A stretch of 64,000 nt of DNA from Mycobacterium celatum (lineage in GTDB: Bacteria > Actinomycetota > Actinomycetes > Mycobacteriales > Mycobacteriaceae), in NCBI RefSeq assembly GCF_002101595.1, contig NZ_LQOM01000044.1, positions 38,679 through 102,678 on the forward strand, in the 5' to 3' direction. Positions 34,443 through 43,263 of this stretch are shown here, one piece after another (the stretch's first letter is position 1; every line of letters begins with the position of its first letter). A program made the position numbers and the translations under genes. The notes below the pieces were generated by a model. That model was not told the origin of the DNA, did no database searches, and was given only the letters and a program-made list of their open reading frames with translations.

Positions 34443-35394
34443 CAAGGTTCCGCCGCCGGAAGCGATCATCCGCTACGCGAAGGATCCGAAGACCAAGATC
34501 GCGACGATCACGTTCGACCGTCCCGAGTTTCTCAACGCCCCCACCGCCGCGGCGCGACTGCGTTACGCAGATCTGCTGCGCGGCGCCAACGTCGACGACG
34601 ATGTCAAAGTGGTGGTGATCCGCGGCGTCGGCGACGATTTCGGCAGCGGCGCCGACCTTCCCGAGTTCATGGAAGGCCAGGACTCACCTGCTTTCCGGCT
34701 TGCCGAGCTGCGGCTGGAAGATGGCGGTATTCAATACCCGCCGAAGGCATCGTTCCGGCACGGCGCCACGATCAGTGCGTGGTACGCGAATTCGCAGGCC
34801 GGTAACCGTGCGCTCCAGGAATTCAAGAAGATCAGCATCGTCGAGGCGAAAGGCTACTGCTACGGCTGGCATTTCTACCAGGCCGCCGATGCCGACCTGG
34901 TAATCGCGTCCGAGGACGCGCTGTTCGGCCACCCGTCGTTCCGCTATTACGGGTGGGGCCCGCGGATGTGGACATGGGTCCAGACGATGGGGCTGCGCAA
35001 GTTTTCCGAAATGGTCTTCACCGGAAGGCCTTTCACCGCCGACGAGATGTTCCAGTGCAACTTCTTGAACAAGGTGGTGCCGCGCGACGCGCTGGAGGCC
35101 GAGGTCGACAAATACGCGTTGGCGTGCGCCCGTAACCGGCCGACCGACACCGTGTTCATGCAGAAGATGTTCTTCGAGGTGGTCAAGCAGTACCAGGGCG
35201 AATATCTGGGCAGCCTGCTGAGCGCCTTCTTCGAGTCGATGGGCAGCGGCGTCACCTCCGACGGCGACGACCTGATGCTCGACGACGCCATCGACGCCGG
35301 GCTCACCGACGCGGTCAAAGACAACGACAGCAAGTTCCCGCCGGAGTTTCGGTTGAGCAAATCCAGCCGCAAGAAGAACAAGAAGAAGGGATAG
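34435..35394 (+). CDS. Enoyl-CoA hydratase/isomerase family protein
   Basis: A 319-residue crotonase-fold protein. ITFDRPEFLNAPTAA and DDFGSGADLPEF are the CoA-binding and oxyanion-hole segments; a second oxyanion element is near GYCYGWHFYQAADADLVIAS. An insertion (FRLAELRLEDGGIQYPPKAS) and a Lys-rich tail (KSSRKKNKKKG) make it longer than the usual 260 residues. The conserved catalytic Glu positions are not obvious, so it may be an isomerase, hydrolase or decarboxylase rather than a hydratase. It overlaps the M24 gene by 8 bp. Confidence 0.82.
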   Translation: MPDKVPPPEAIIRYAKDPKTKIATITFDRPEFLNAPTAAARLRYADLLRGANVDDDVKVVVIRGVGDDFGSGADLPEFMEGQDSPAFRLAELRLEDGGIQYPPKASFRHGATISAWYANSQAGNRALQEFKKISIVEAKGYCYGWHFYQAADADLVIASEDALFGHPSFRYYGWGPRMWTWVQTMGLRKFSEMVFTGRPFTADEMFQCNFLNKVVPRDALEAEVDKYALACARNRPTDTVFMQKMFFEVVKQYQGEYLGSLLSAFFESMGSGVTSDGDDLMLDDAIDAGLTDAVKDNDSKFPPEFRLSKSSRKKNKKKG

Positions 35395-35397
35395 CCG

Positions 35398-37785
35398 GTG
35401 GAGCCGCTGAACGGCGACACGGTCGTCGACCTTTCCAGCGGTATCGCCGGCGCCTACTGCACCAAACTGCTGGCCGACGCCGGCGCGCGGGTAATCAAAG
35501 TCGAGTCACCGCAAGGAGATCCGCTGCGCCGATGGTCGGCCTCGGGCGCGCAGATCGAATCCGACGGCGCGCTGTTCAGCTTCCTTGCCTGCTCCAAGCA
35601 CAGCGTGGTCGCCGACCCCGCGACCGACGCTGACTTCGTGAACGGGCTGCTGGCGTCGGCAGACGCCGTGGTGTGGACGCGAGGCTCGACGATTGCCGAC
35701 GCCTTTGCCCCGGCTGAGATGCACCGCGCTCACCCGCATCTCGTCGTCACCGCGATCACGCCGTTCGGGCTGGACGGTCCATGGCGGGACCGCGCGGCCA
35801 CCGAATTCACCCTGCAGGCCTGGTCGGGCGGAATCGTCGGGCTGGGGCGCGGGTCCCCGGACCGCGCACCGGTGTTCGTCGGCGGGCAGATCGGGGAATA
35901 CTTCGCCGGCGCTTATGCGAGTGCCGCGACGCTGACCTTTCTTCGGCGCGGCGGTCAGCTCATTGATCTGTCCATGCTGGAAACGGCCGCCTTGGGCCTG
36001 ACCTATTACCCGGTCACGTATTTCGAGATGCTAGGCCGGCCGTGGCGGGATGCCCGCAAGCTCACCGTCCCCGGCATCGCCCGCGCCAAAGACGGCCTGG
36101 TGGATGTCGGCTGCGGAACCGCCCAGCAGTGGTTCGACCTGTGCGCGATGACCGGCCACCAGGAGTGGATCGACGAGGAGTCGCCGCTGTCGATCACCGA
36201 GCAGGCCAACGAGAAAGCCGACGAGATCTATACATGGGTGGCGAGCCATACCGTCGAGGAGATCCGCGAACTGGCCACCGCATTCCGGATCCCCAACGCG
36301 CCGGTGGCCAACGGCGCAAACATCACCGGCCTGGACCACTTCCAGCAGCGTCGGTCGTTCACCACGAATCCCCGCGACGGGTTCTGCCAGCCCGATCATC
36401 CGTACCGCACGACGCCGGCGTTGCTGCGCGCGCCGCTGCCCGCGCCGCGGCTCGGTGAGCACACCGCGCACTACCGCCGAGCCGAGCCGTCGGGACGACA
36501 GGGTTGCGGGCCCGCTTCGGATCGCTTGCCGTTCAGCGGGTTACGCGTGCTGGACATGACGACGTTCTGGGCTGGTCCCTGTTGCACACATTATCTGGCA
36601 ATGCTCGGGGCCGAGGTCGTCCACGTGGAGTCCACCGCCAAACCCGACGGTACCCGGCTGATCGCCGGCATCCCGACGAGCGAAGAACAGTGGTGGGAAC
36701 GCTCGCCGATCTTCTCTGCGCTCAACACCAACAAGAAGGGGGTGACGCTGGACCTGCAGACCTCCGCGGGGCGGGATCTGTTGCGCCGGTTCATCGCAAC
36801 GTCCGACGTGATCGTCGAGAATTTCACGCCCCGGGTGCTCGACCAGATCGGTGTGGATTTCGCCGCCGTCCAGGAGTTGCGGGCCGACGCGATCCTGCTG
36901 CGCATGCCCGGCTTCGGGCTCGACGGGCCGTGGCGCGACGACCCCGCGTTCGCCTATGTGATCGAGGCCGCATCGGGGCTGAGCTGGTTGACCGGCTATC
37001 CCGACCGAAACCCCTACGAGCCCTACTCGGTCGGCGATCCCAACGCCGGCGTGCACGCGCTCAACGCGCTGCTGCTGGCGTTGGAACACCGGCGCCGCAC
37101 CGGGCAGGGCGTGTTGGTGGAAGCCGCGATGGTCGACGCGGCGATCAACGTCGCCGCCGAGCAAATCGTCGAGTACTCGGCATACGGGGCACTGCTGGAG
37201 CGGGCGGGCAACCGGGGGCCGACTGCGGCGCCGCAGAACCTCTACCGCACCGCCGACGCCGACGAATTCGGCCGCCTGGACAGCTGGGTGGCGATCGCCG
37301 TGGCGACCGACGAGCAGTGGACCGTGTTGTGCGAGGCGCTGGGCCGGCCGCAGTGGGCGACGGACCCGGCGCTGGCCACCGCGGCCGGACGGCGAGCGCA
37401 ACACGACCTGATCGACGAGCACCTGGCCGCCTGGTGTGCCGACCGCGGCGGCGACGAGATCGTCGGGCGCCTGTGGGACGCCGGCGTGCCGGTGGCGAAA
37501 GTGATGCAGCCACATCGTCAAACCGAGCTGCCGCAGCTTGCGTTTCGCGGCTTCTTCGAACACGTCGGGCACCCGGTGAACCCCCCGGTCCTGCACAGCA
37601 CGGTGCCGATCCGGTTCGCCGCCGGTCCGCACCGATTCCATCGCCGGCCCGCGCCGTTGCTGGGCCAGCACAACCATGAGCTGCTCACCGAATTGGGGTT
37701 GACCGTCGCCGAGATCGCCGAGCTGGAGGCCGACGGCATCATCGGACGAGCACCGGGCGCCGCGAGAAAGGCCAAAGCACAATGA
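35398..37785 (+). CDS. CaiB/BaiF CoA transferase, double-domain fusion
   Basis: A 795-residue protein made of two class III CoA-transferase domains, about residues 1-350 and 375-780; family members are usually about 400 residues. The catalytic Asp region (GD-x3-G) is VGDPNAG in the second half but IGEYFAG in the first, so the first half has Glu where Asp normally forms the CoA anhydride. The second half starts again with LPFSGLRVLDMTTFWAGP. GTG 35398 is 3 nt after the hydratase stop. It should activate the substrate as a CoA ester. Confidence 0.88.
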   Translation: MEPLNGDTVVDLSSGIAGAYCTKLLADAGARVIKVESPQGDPLRRWSASGAQIESDGALFSFLACSKHSVVADPATDADFVNGLLASADAVVWTRGSTIADAFAPAEMHRAHPHLVVTAITPFGLDGPWRDRAATEFTLQAWSGGIVGLGRGSPDRAPVFVGGQIGEYFAGAYASAATLTFLRRGGQLIDLSMLETAALGLTYYPVTYFEMLGRPWRDARKLTVPGIARAKDGLVDVGCGTAQQWFDLCAMTGHQEWIDEESPLSITEQANEKADEIYTWVASHTVEEIRELATAFRIPNAPVANGANITGLDHFQQRRSFTTNPRDGFCQPDHPYRTTPALLRAPLPAPRLGEHTAHYRRAEPSGRQGCGPASDRLPFSGLRVLDMTTFWAGPCCTHYLAMLGAEVVHVESTAKPDGTRLIAGIPTSEEQWWERSPIFSALNTNKKGVTLDLQTSAGRDLLRRFIATSDVIVENFTPRVLDQIGVDFAAVQELRADAILLRMPGFGLDGPWRDDPAFAYVIEAASGLSWLTGYPDRNPYEPYSVGDPNAGVHALNALLLALEHRRRTGQGVLVEAAMVDAAINVAAEQIVEYSAYGALLERAGNRGPTAAPQNLYRTADADEFGRLDSWVAIAVATDEQWTVLCEALGRPQWATDPALATAAGRRAQHDLIDEHLAAWCADRGGDEIVGRLWDAGVPVAKVMQPHRQTELPQLAFRGFFEHVGHPVNPPVLHSTVPIRFAAGPHRFHRRPAPLLGQHNHELLTELGLTVAEIAELEADGIIGRAPGAARKAKAQ

Positions 37786-38666
37786 AGTTCGGTATTCCGC
37801 TGGCCCGCGCGCATCCCGGGCTGTGGCCCGAGCTGACCCGGCGGGCCGAGCAGTTGGGGTTCGAGTCGGTGTGGCTGCCCGAGCATCTGGTGTTGCCCGC
37901 CGCGATGAGCGGCAGCCCGCACGGCGGCGATAAGCACCCACCGGTCCCCCCGCACACGCCGATCTTCGATGCGCTGAACTACCTGTCGTTTCTTGCCGGG
38001 CAGACCCGCACCATCCGGCTGGGCACCTACGTCTACAACATCGGACTGCGCCATCCGTTCGTCAGCGCCCGCGCCGCCGCCACTGTCGACATCGTGTCCG
38101 GCGGCCGTTTCGATTTCGGGGTCGGCGCCAGCTGGTTGCGTGAGGAATGGGACGCGGTCGGGCTGGACTTCGACAGCCGCGGTGCTCGCGTCGACGAGGC
38201 ACTGCAGGTCTGCCGCGCGTTGTGGAGCCAGCCCAGCATCGAGCATCACGGCCGTTTCTTCGATTTCGATGAAGTCATGTTCGAGCCGAAGCCGGTTCAG
38301 CCGGGCGGGCCGCCGCTGCACATCGGCGGCGACGGCAAGGCCGCGCTGCGCCGGGTGGCCCGATTCGGCGATGGCTGGCTGCCGATGAACCACACGCTGG
38401 ACCGGATACCGGACTCGGTGCGCACGCTGACCCGGCTGTGGACCGAGCACGAGCGCAGCGGCAGACCGTGCGTCACCACGTCGGTGCCGATCTCGTCCGC
38501 GGACGACGTGCGGCGCGCCGCGGCCGCCGGCATCGACCGGCTCATCGTGGCGCCCTGGCAGCGCACGCGCGAAGCGCTCGACGGGATCGCCAGGTTCGCC
38601 GACGAGTTCGTCGAAAAGTTCGCGGCGAGTGTTGATTCTGCGCTCACCACCAGAAAGTTCGAGTAA
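37782..38666 (+). CDS. LLM class oxidoreductase (F420-type)
   Basis: A 294-residue luciferase-like monomer. MKFGIPLARAHPGLWPELTR opens the barrel, and FESVWLPEHLVLP and VDIVSGGRFDFGVGASWLREE are the family blocks; the length and the G-G-R-F-D-F-G-V-G segment fit the mycobacterial F420-dependent group. The ATGA overlap at 37782 makes it the last gene of the tetR-ferredoxin-P450 operon. Substrate unknown. Confidence 0.86.
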   Translation: MKFGIPLARAHPGLWPELTRRAEQLGFESVWLPEHLVLPAAMSGSPHGGDKHPPVPPHTPIFDALNYLSFLAGQTRTIRLGTYVYNIGLRHPFVSARAAATVDIVSGGRFDFGVGASWLREEWDAVGLDFDSRGARVDEALQVCRALWSQPSIEHHGRFFDFDEVMFEPKPVQPGGPPLHIGGDGKAALRRVARFGDGWLPMNHTLDRIPDSVRTLTRLWTEHERSGRPCVTTSVPISSADDVRRAAAAGIDRLIVAPWQRTREALDGIARFADEFVEKFAASVDSALTTRKFE

Positions 38667-38708
38667 CCCGCTTGGTGGACGCAGACTCAACGCGAAACAG
38701 GCGCGCTA

Positions 38709-39536
38709 TTAGTGAGCCCAGCCGTCGGCTGCCTGGTCGTCGAAGGTGCGGTCAATCCGCTCGAACCGCCGGCGGATCGGGCCGCGCGAGTCCCGGTGCG
38801 GCAGGATGTAGAGCCGGTTGGCGAGTATCGCCTCGACGGTCAGCCGGGCGACCTCGTCGGCGGAGAGGACGTCGTCTTGCCCGACGGTGACCGGCTCCGA
38901 AACCGGTTGCGTCGCAGGCGTTCCGTAGTCGGCGCCGCGGTTGCGTTCGCAGTTGCCGATGTTGGTGGCGACCAGCATCGGGCACAGCACTGACACCCCG
39001 ATGCCGTCCGGTTTGACTTCACGCGCCAACGCCTCGGCGAGCGCGACAACGCCGTACTTGGCCACGGAATAGGGCCCAAGGCCGACATTGGACACCAGCC
39101 CGGCAAACGACGAGGTGAACAGCATGTGGCCGCCCTCGCCCTGCTCGAGGAGCCGGGGCAAGAACGCCTCGACGCCGTGAATCGGGCCCCACAGGTCGAC
39201 GTCGATCACCCAGCGCCAGTCGTCGTGCGTCATCTGCGCGATCGGCCCGGCCACTGCGACGCCGGCGTTGTTCAAGACCACGTGAACGCCGCCGAGTAAT
39301 CGGAACGCTTCATCGGCGAGCCGAGCGACGTCGTCGCGCCGACGGACGTCGCAGACGACGCCGTGCGCCTCGAGCCCGTCGTCGCGCAGACCGCTCACGG
39401 CAGCGTCGAGCGCACCCTGTTCGATGTCTCCGAGCACCACGCCGGCACCGCGGCGAGCGAGCTCGCGTGCGGTGGCCAATCCGATGCCGCTCGCGCCGCC
39501 GGTGATCACCGCGCCACGTCCGTCAAACCCGTCCAT
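38709..39536 (-). CDS. SDR family oxidoreductase
   Basis: A 275-residue short-chain dehydrogenase with TGGASGIGLATA near residues 12-23, NNAGVAV near residue 90 and the YSVAK active site. The C-terminal part is basic and longer than the classical 250 residues. It is the third gene of a P450-SDR-SDR operon on the minus strand, 15 nt after the mycofactocin-type SDR, and it converges on the LLM gene across 42 bp with no clear hairpin. Confidence 0.87.
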   Translation of the reverse strand: MDGFDGRGAVITGGASGIGLATARELARRGAGVVLGDIEQGALDAAVSGLRDDGLEAHGVVCDVRRRDDVARLADEAFRLLGGVHVVLNNAGVAVAGPIAQMTHDDWRWVIDVDLWGPIHGVEAFLPRLLEQGEGGHMLFTSSFAGLVSNVGLGPYSVAKYGVVALAEALAREVKPDGIGVSVLCPMLVATNIGNCERNRGADYGTPATQPVSEPVTVGQDDVLSADEVARLTVEAILANRLYILPHRDSRGPIRRRFERIDRTFDDQAADGWAH

Positions 39537-39551
39537 AGAACGGGACTCTAG

Positions 39552-40388
39552 CTACTTCAGGCAGCTACCCGCGTCGACGGGAAGGGTGACACCGGTGATA
39601 TAGCGCGATTCGTCGGAGGCCAGGAACAGCACCGCATTGCTGATGTCCTCGGGTTCCACCCATCCGATCGGCAGGGTGTGCATCATCTGCGCGACGACCT
39701 TCATGTCGTCGGGGCCGGGGTTTTCCAGGTCCGGCCGGAACAGCTTCATCGTCCCCTCATTGAGGAACAACGGCGTGTTCACGTTGGTGGGGTGCACGGA
39801 GTTGACCCGAATCATGTGCTGTCCCAGCTCAACTGCGAACGTCCGCATCAGCCCCACCACGCCATGTTTGGCGGCGACGTAGTGACCGGTGTGCGGGTAT
39901 GCCTTCAGCCCGCCGACCGAGCTGGTCAGGATGATCGAACCGCCGCGCCCGCCCGCAAGTATGTGGGGGACACCGGCTTTCACGGTCTTCCAGACACCCG
40001 ACAGGTTGACGTCGATCATGTCGGTCCAGTCGCGTTCGCTGGTCTTGTCCAGCGTCTGCCCGCCGTTGCCGATGCCCGCGTTGGCGACGATGATGTCAAG
40101 CCTGCCGAACTGCTCCACACCGGCGTCGACCGCAGCCTTCAGCGCGTCGTAGTCGCGCACGTCGACTTCGGCGGTGTAGATGCGGCGGTTGAGACCCTTG
40201 ACCAGATCGGCGGTCTCGGCCAGATCTTCCGGTGTGGACAGCGGAATCTGCACACTGTCGATCTGCTTACAGATGTCGACCGCAATGATGTCGGCGCCCT
40301 CCTGGGCCAACCGCACTGCGTGGCTGCGGCCCTGGCCACGTGCCGCGCCGGTGATGAAGGCGACCTTGCCTTCGACTCGCCCTGCCAT
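39552..40388 (-). CDS. Mycofactocin-coupled SDR family oxidoreductase
   Basis: A 278-residue SDR of the TIGR03971 type. It begins GRVEGKVAFITGAARGQGRS, has an insertion after the second strand (VDICKQIDSVQIPLSTPEDL), NAGIGNG near residue 105 and HYVAAKHG as the active site, and ends YITGVTLPVDAGSCLK. Members hold NAD tightly and pass electrons to the peptide-derived cofactor mycofactocin. It follows the P450 gene by 40 nt and would oxidise the alcohol made by that P450, which is inference. Confidence 0.9.
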   Translation of the reverse strand: MAGRVEGKVAFITGAARGQGRSHAVRLAQEGADIIAVDICKQIDSVQIPLSTPEDLAETADLVKGLNRRIYTAEVDVRDYDALKAAVDAGVEQFGRLDIIVANAGIGNGGQTLDKTSERDWTDMIDVNLSGVWKTVKAGVPHILAGGRGGSIILTSSVGGLKAYPHTGHYVAAKHGVVGLMRTFAVELGQHMIRVNSVHPTNVNTPLFLNEGTMKLFRPDLENPGPDDMKVVAQMMHTLPIGWVEPEDISNAVLFLASDESRYITGVTLPVDAGSCLK

Positions 40389-40428
40389 CGTTACCTCGTT
40401 TCCGTTGACGTATTAAACCTGCTGCGGC

Positions 40429-41628
40429 TCAGCAGATCACAGCCGGCATCGATTCCCAGCCGCGCACCGTGGACGTCGGAGACAGCCTGGCGTCGGTGAG
40501 GTCGACGTCCCACTCCGGGAAACGCTTCAAGACCTCCTCCAACGCGATCCGCCCTTCCAGTCGGGCCAGCGCCGATCCGAGGCAGTAGTGCGTGCCGACG
40601 CTGAACGACAGGTGCTGGCGGAGCTCGCGATGAATGTCGAAAACGTCGCCGTCAGGCGGGAATTGGCGGTGGTCGCGGTTGGCGGCGCCGATCAGCATCA
40701 TCATCACGCTGCCCGCGGGCACAGTCTGTCCGTAGTATTCGACGTCCCGCGTGACATACCGCGCCACATGTGGAGCGGGCGGCTCGTAGCGCAGTAACTC
40801 CTCGATTGCCCGCGGAATCAACGACATGTCCTCGGCCAGCTGTCGCCGCTGGTCCGGGTGCTCGGCCAGCACCTTGCCGGTCCAGCCGATTAGGCGGGTG
40901 GTGGTCTCGTTGCCGGCGCCCGCCACCACGTTGACGTAGATGAGCAGCTCGTCGCGAGTCAGTCGGCGGGTGGTGCCGGTCTCGTCCTCGAATTCGACGT
41001 TCAGCAACTCGGTCATGATGTCGTCGGACGGGTGCTCGGCGCGCCAGTCGATGTACTGGGCGAAGGCTTCTGCCGTGCCGAACGCCGCGGAGGTGTCCAT
41101 CGGTTTTCCGACCTCGGTGCGCATCGTGGCGTTCGAGCGATCCCGGATGGCTTCCTGATCGGTTTCGGGGATGCCCAGCAGCATGCCGATCACCCGCATC
41201 GGCATCTGCGCGCCGAGGTCGGCGACGAAGTCGAACCGGTCGGCGCCGATCAGCGGGTCCAGACAACGCACACAGTATTCGCGGATCTTGCTTTCCAGCT
41301 CGTTGATCTTGCGTGGCGTGAACATCCGGGCGAGCAGCTTGCGGTGGATGTCGTGCACCGGAGGGTCCTCGAAAATCAGGACGCCGGAAGGGACTTCGAT
41401 ATTGGCTTTGATCAGCTCCAGGATTGCCCCGCGCGCCGAGCTGAACGTCTCATGGTCGACCAGTGCGTCGTCGACGTCGGCGAACCGGCTCAGCGCGTAG
41501 AAGTCGTGCTGTTCGTTGTAGTACAGCGGCGCTTGCTCGCGAAGCCGCCGAAACATGGGGTAGGGGTCGGCATTGAGTTCCGGGTTGTACGGGTCGTAAT
41601 AGGCCTCGCTGGTGGCGCTGACTGTCAC
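40429..41628 (-). CDS. Cytochrome P450
   Basis: A 399-residue P450. The heme loop is FSVGTHYCLG with Cys349, the I-helix reads AGAGNETTTR (Asn-Glu-Thr-Thr), and ExxR is in EELLRYEPP. The start is GTG 41628. It is the first gene of the P450-SDR-SDR operon. A palindromic site (41758-41774) of the type shared by the other operons lies 130 nt upstream. No ferredoxin is attached, so electrons probably come from one encoded elsewhere, such as those at 29459 or 60625. Confidence 0.92.
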   Translation of the reverse strand: MTVSATSEAYYDPYNPELNADPYPMFRRLREQAPLYYNEQHDFYALSRFADVDDALVDHETFSSARGAILELIKANIEVPSGVLIFEDPPVHDIHRKLLARMFTPRKINELESKIREYCVRCLDPLIGADRFDFVADLGAQMPMRVIGMLLGIPETDQEAIRDRSNATMRTEVGKPMDTSAAFGTAEAFAQYIDWRAEHPSDDIMTELLNVEFEDETGTTRRLTRDELLIYVNVVAGAGNETTTRLIGWTGKVLAEHPDQRRQLAEDMSLIPRAIEELLRYEPPAPHVARYVTRDVEYYGQTVPAGSVMMMLIGAANRDHRQFPPDGDVFDIHRELRQHLSFSVGTHYCLGSALARLEGRIALEEVLKRFPEWDVDLTDARLSPTSTVRGWESMPAVIC

Positions 41629-41757
41629 GGGTATTGCTGCCTCTCACCGGAACCACGTTCTCGCGGGACCTGCGTCCCTATGCACCTGAACTCTGTCATC
41701 CATGAGAGGGAAGTGTCAATGTCGAATCCGTTTCTGTCATCTCACGCTCTCATTAGC

Positions 41758-41774
41758 CGAGAATACGATTCTCA
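41758..41774. promoter_or_regulatory. GAGAAT palindrome, site A (P450-SDR-SDR operon)
   Basis: CGAGAATACGATTCTCA: a 6-bp inverted repeat GAGAAT-N3-ATTCTC, 130 nt upstream of the P450 start. It is one of five related 17-bp sites in this region. Confidence 0.65.
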
Positions 41775-41823
41775 AATCGGGATGATGGTGCGATATGCGA
41801 ACGAATTCCCCTGCGCCCGACCG

Positions 41824-42339
41824 TCACTGGTAGAAACGCAGCTGTGCCTCCTGGGCGTGGCGGCGACCAGCGTGCCGTCGTCGCAACGCACGTCGCCACG
41901 ACCAAAGCAGCGGCCATGCGCGAGCACCGGACTGTGCTGACGCAGCAGCAGCCACTGGTCGGTTCGGAACGGCCGGTGGAACCACAGCGTGTGGGAGGTG
42001 ACCGCGGACGTGAAGGCCGTGCCGTTGCCGCACTGGTTGAAACCCTCCAGGGGGCGCAGCGCCGTGCCGATGAGGGCGAGGTCGGTGGCGTATGCGGTCA
42101 GCGCGGGCGCCAGGTCGGCATCGACAGGCGGTGTGCGCATCCACATTTCGAATTGCGGCGGACCGGCGGCCGACGCGTCCAGGTCGTCGGCGGAGCGGGT
42201 TTCCCAGGGAATGAGGTCCAGTGCGACGCGGTGTTCTTCGCCCAGCACGGGCGGAACCGGATCGCTGTTCTGGTGCTCGGGGCCGTCTTCGGCGACGTGC
42301 ATGCACAGGCTCGTCGGCCCGGCCCTCCCGCTCGAACAC
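41824..42339 (-). pseudogene. Acyl-CoA thioesterase II (TesB) remnant, truncated and frameshifted
   Basis: The frame from 42302 downwards gives the C-terminal hot-dog half of TesB (HVAEDGPEHQNSDPVPP, DLALIGTALRPLEG, AVTSHTLWFHRPFRTDQWLL). Near 41845 the frame is lost by one base: the expected ending AQEAQLRFYQ is found in another frame and stops at 41824. At the 5' end the match shifts into another frame near 42310, and the whole N-terminal half of about 100 residues is missing because the TetR gene ends at 42403. It lacks any plausible full-length product. A sequencing error could explain one shift but not the truncation. Confidence 0.65.
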
Positions 42340-42402
42340 CGCGTGCAGCGATTTCGCCGACTTGTCGGGTCAGTGTAAACCGAATTCTCGCTCCGCGGTA
42401 AC

Positions 42403-43125
42403 CTACTTCTCGCCGACGAATCCGCGTGAGCAGAAGTCCCAGACCTCGTCGGCGGTGATGGGGTGCACCGTCGCGTCGTCGGTACCGCCGCTGGACTGGG
42501 CGATGAACATCACGGTCTGCATGGTCATCGCGGCCATCCGCTTGGGGCTGATGCCGGCGCGTAGTTGCCCGGCAGCGTCAGCCTCTTCCATCAGCTCGGT
42601 CAGCAACGCCAGAAGCGGTGCGTGGGCCACCTTGACCTCGGCGGGATGGGACACCAGCAACCGGGGCGCGAAGTCGGTGAACAGCGGCCGCTTGGCCGTC
42701 GGGTCGGGGCGCGACGCCTCGAACAGCAACTCGACGGCGACCTTCAACCGCTCGAGGGGATCGGCGTGACTGGCGGTCGCGGCGCGGATCTGGTCGGCGG
42801 ACCGGCTCAACGCGTCTTCGAACAGCGCCAGCAGCAGCTCGTGCTTGCCGTCGAACTGCAGGTAGAAGCTCCGCAACGATTGCCGTGAGCGGTCCACTAC
42901 CTCCTGAACGGTAAAGTCCGTGCTGCCCTTTTCGATGATGATGGCCTGGGCGGCGTCCAGGAAGCGTTGAACGCGCTGCGCCGCCCGCAGCTTCGCCGTC
43001 TTGATCGACCGCTCGACTGCGCGCTGCTTCCAGGCAGGCTCCTCGCTCGGGCTTGTCACCGGCGGTCCGGACGATTGCCGTGAGGGGAGAACATGATTGG
43101 ACTGTACCGGAGAACGCCGTGCCAT
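42403..43125 (-). CDS. TetR family regulator, candidate master of the GAGAAT regulon
   Basis: A 240-residue regulator. After a basic N-terminal extension of about 50 residues, the helix-turn-helix reads FLDAAQAIIIEKGSTDFTVQ, then EVVDRSRQSLRSFYLQFDGK. The ligand domain ends near GFVGEK. It is divergent from the ACAD gene at 43264, and the 138-bp gap contains the perfect palindrome at 43181-43195. Similar palindromes precede four other transcripts here, so this TetR is the best candidate for their common repressor. ATG 43125 is the longest start; a shorter N-terminus is possible. Confidence 0.87.
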   Translation of the reverse strand: MARRSPVQSNHVLPSRQSSGPPVTSPSEEPAWKQRAVERSIKTAKLRAAQRVQRFLDAAQAIIIEKGSTDFTVQEVVDRSRQSLRSFYLQFDGKHELLLALFEDALSRSADQIRAATASHADPLERLKVAVELLFEASRPDPTAKRPLFTDFAPRLLVSHPAEVKVAHAPLLALLTELMEEADAAGQLRAGISPKRMAAMTMQTVMFIAQSSGGTDDATVHPITADEVWDFCSRGFVGEK

Positions 43126-43179
43126 TGGTGTCTAGACCCCCTCACGGACGACGTGTCCGAGATTGTAACTTTCTCATCG

Positions 43180-43196
43180 TGAGAATAGTATTCTCT
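43180..43196. promoter_or_regulatory. GAGAAT palindrome, site B (tetR / ACAD divergent promoters)
   Basis: TGAGAATAGTATTCTCT: a 7-bp inverted repeat GAGAATA-G-TATTCTC (43181-43195). It overlaps a second palindrome, TTCTCA-TCG-TGAGAA (43171-43185). It sits between divergent tetR and acyl-CoA dehydrogenase genes, the usual place for an autoregulated TetR operator. Confidence 0.75.
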
Positions 43197-43263
43197 TCGC
43201 CGTGTCCGCGGAAGCGAAATGCTCAACATGCTCCGCGGCGGGCGCCGTCGCCGAGGAGTAGCC

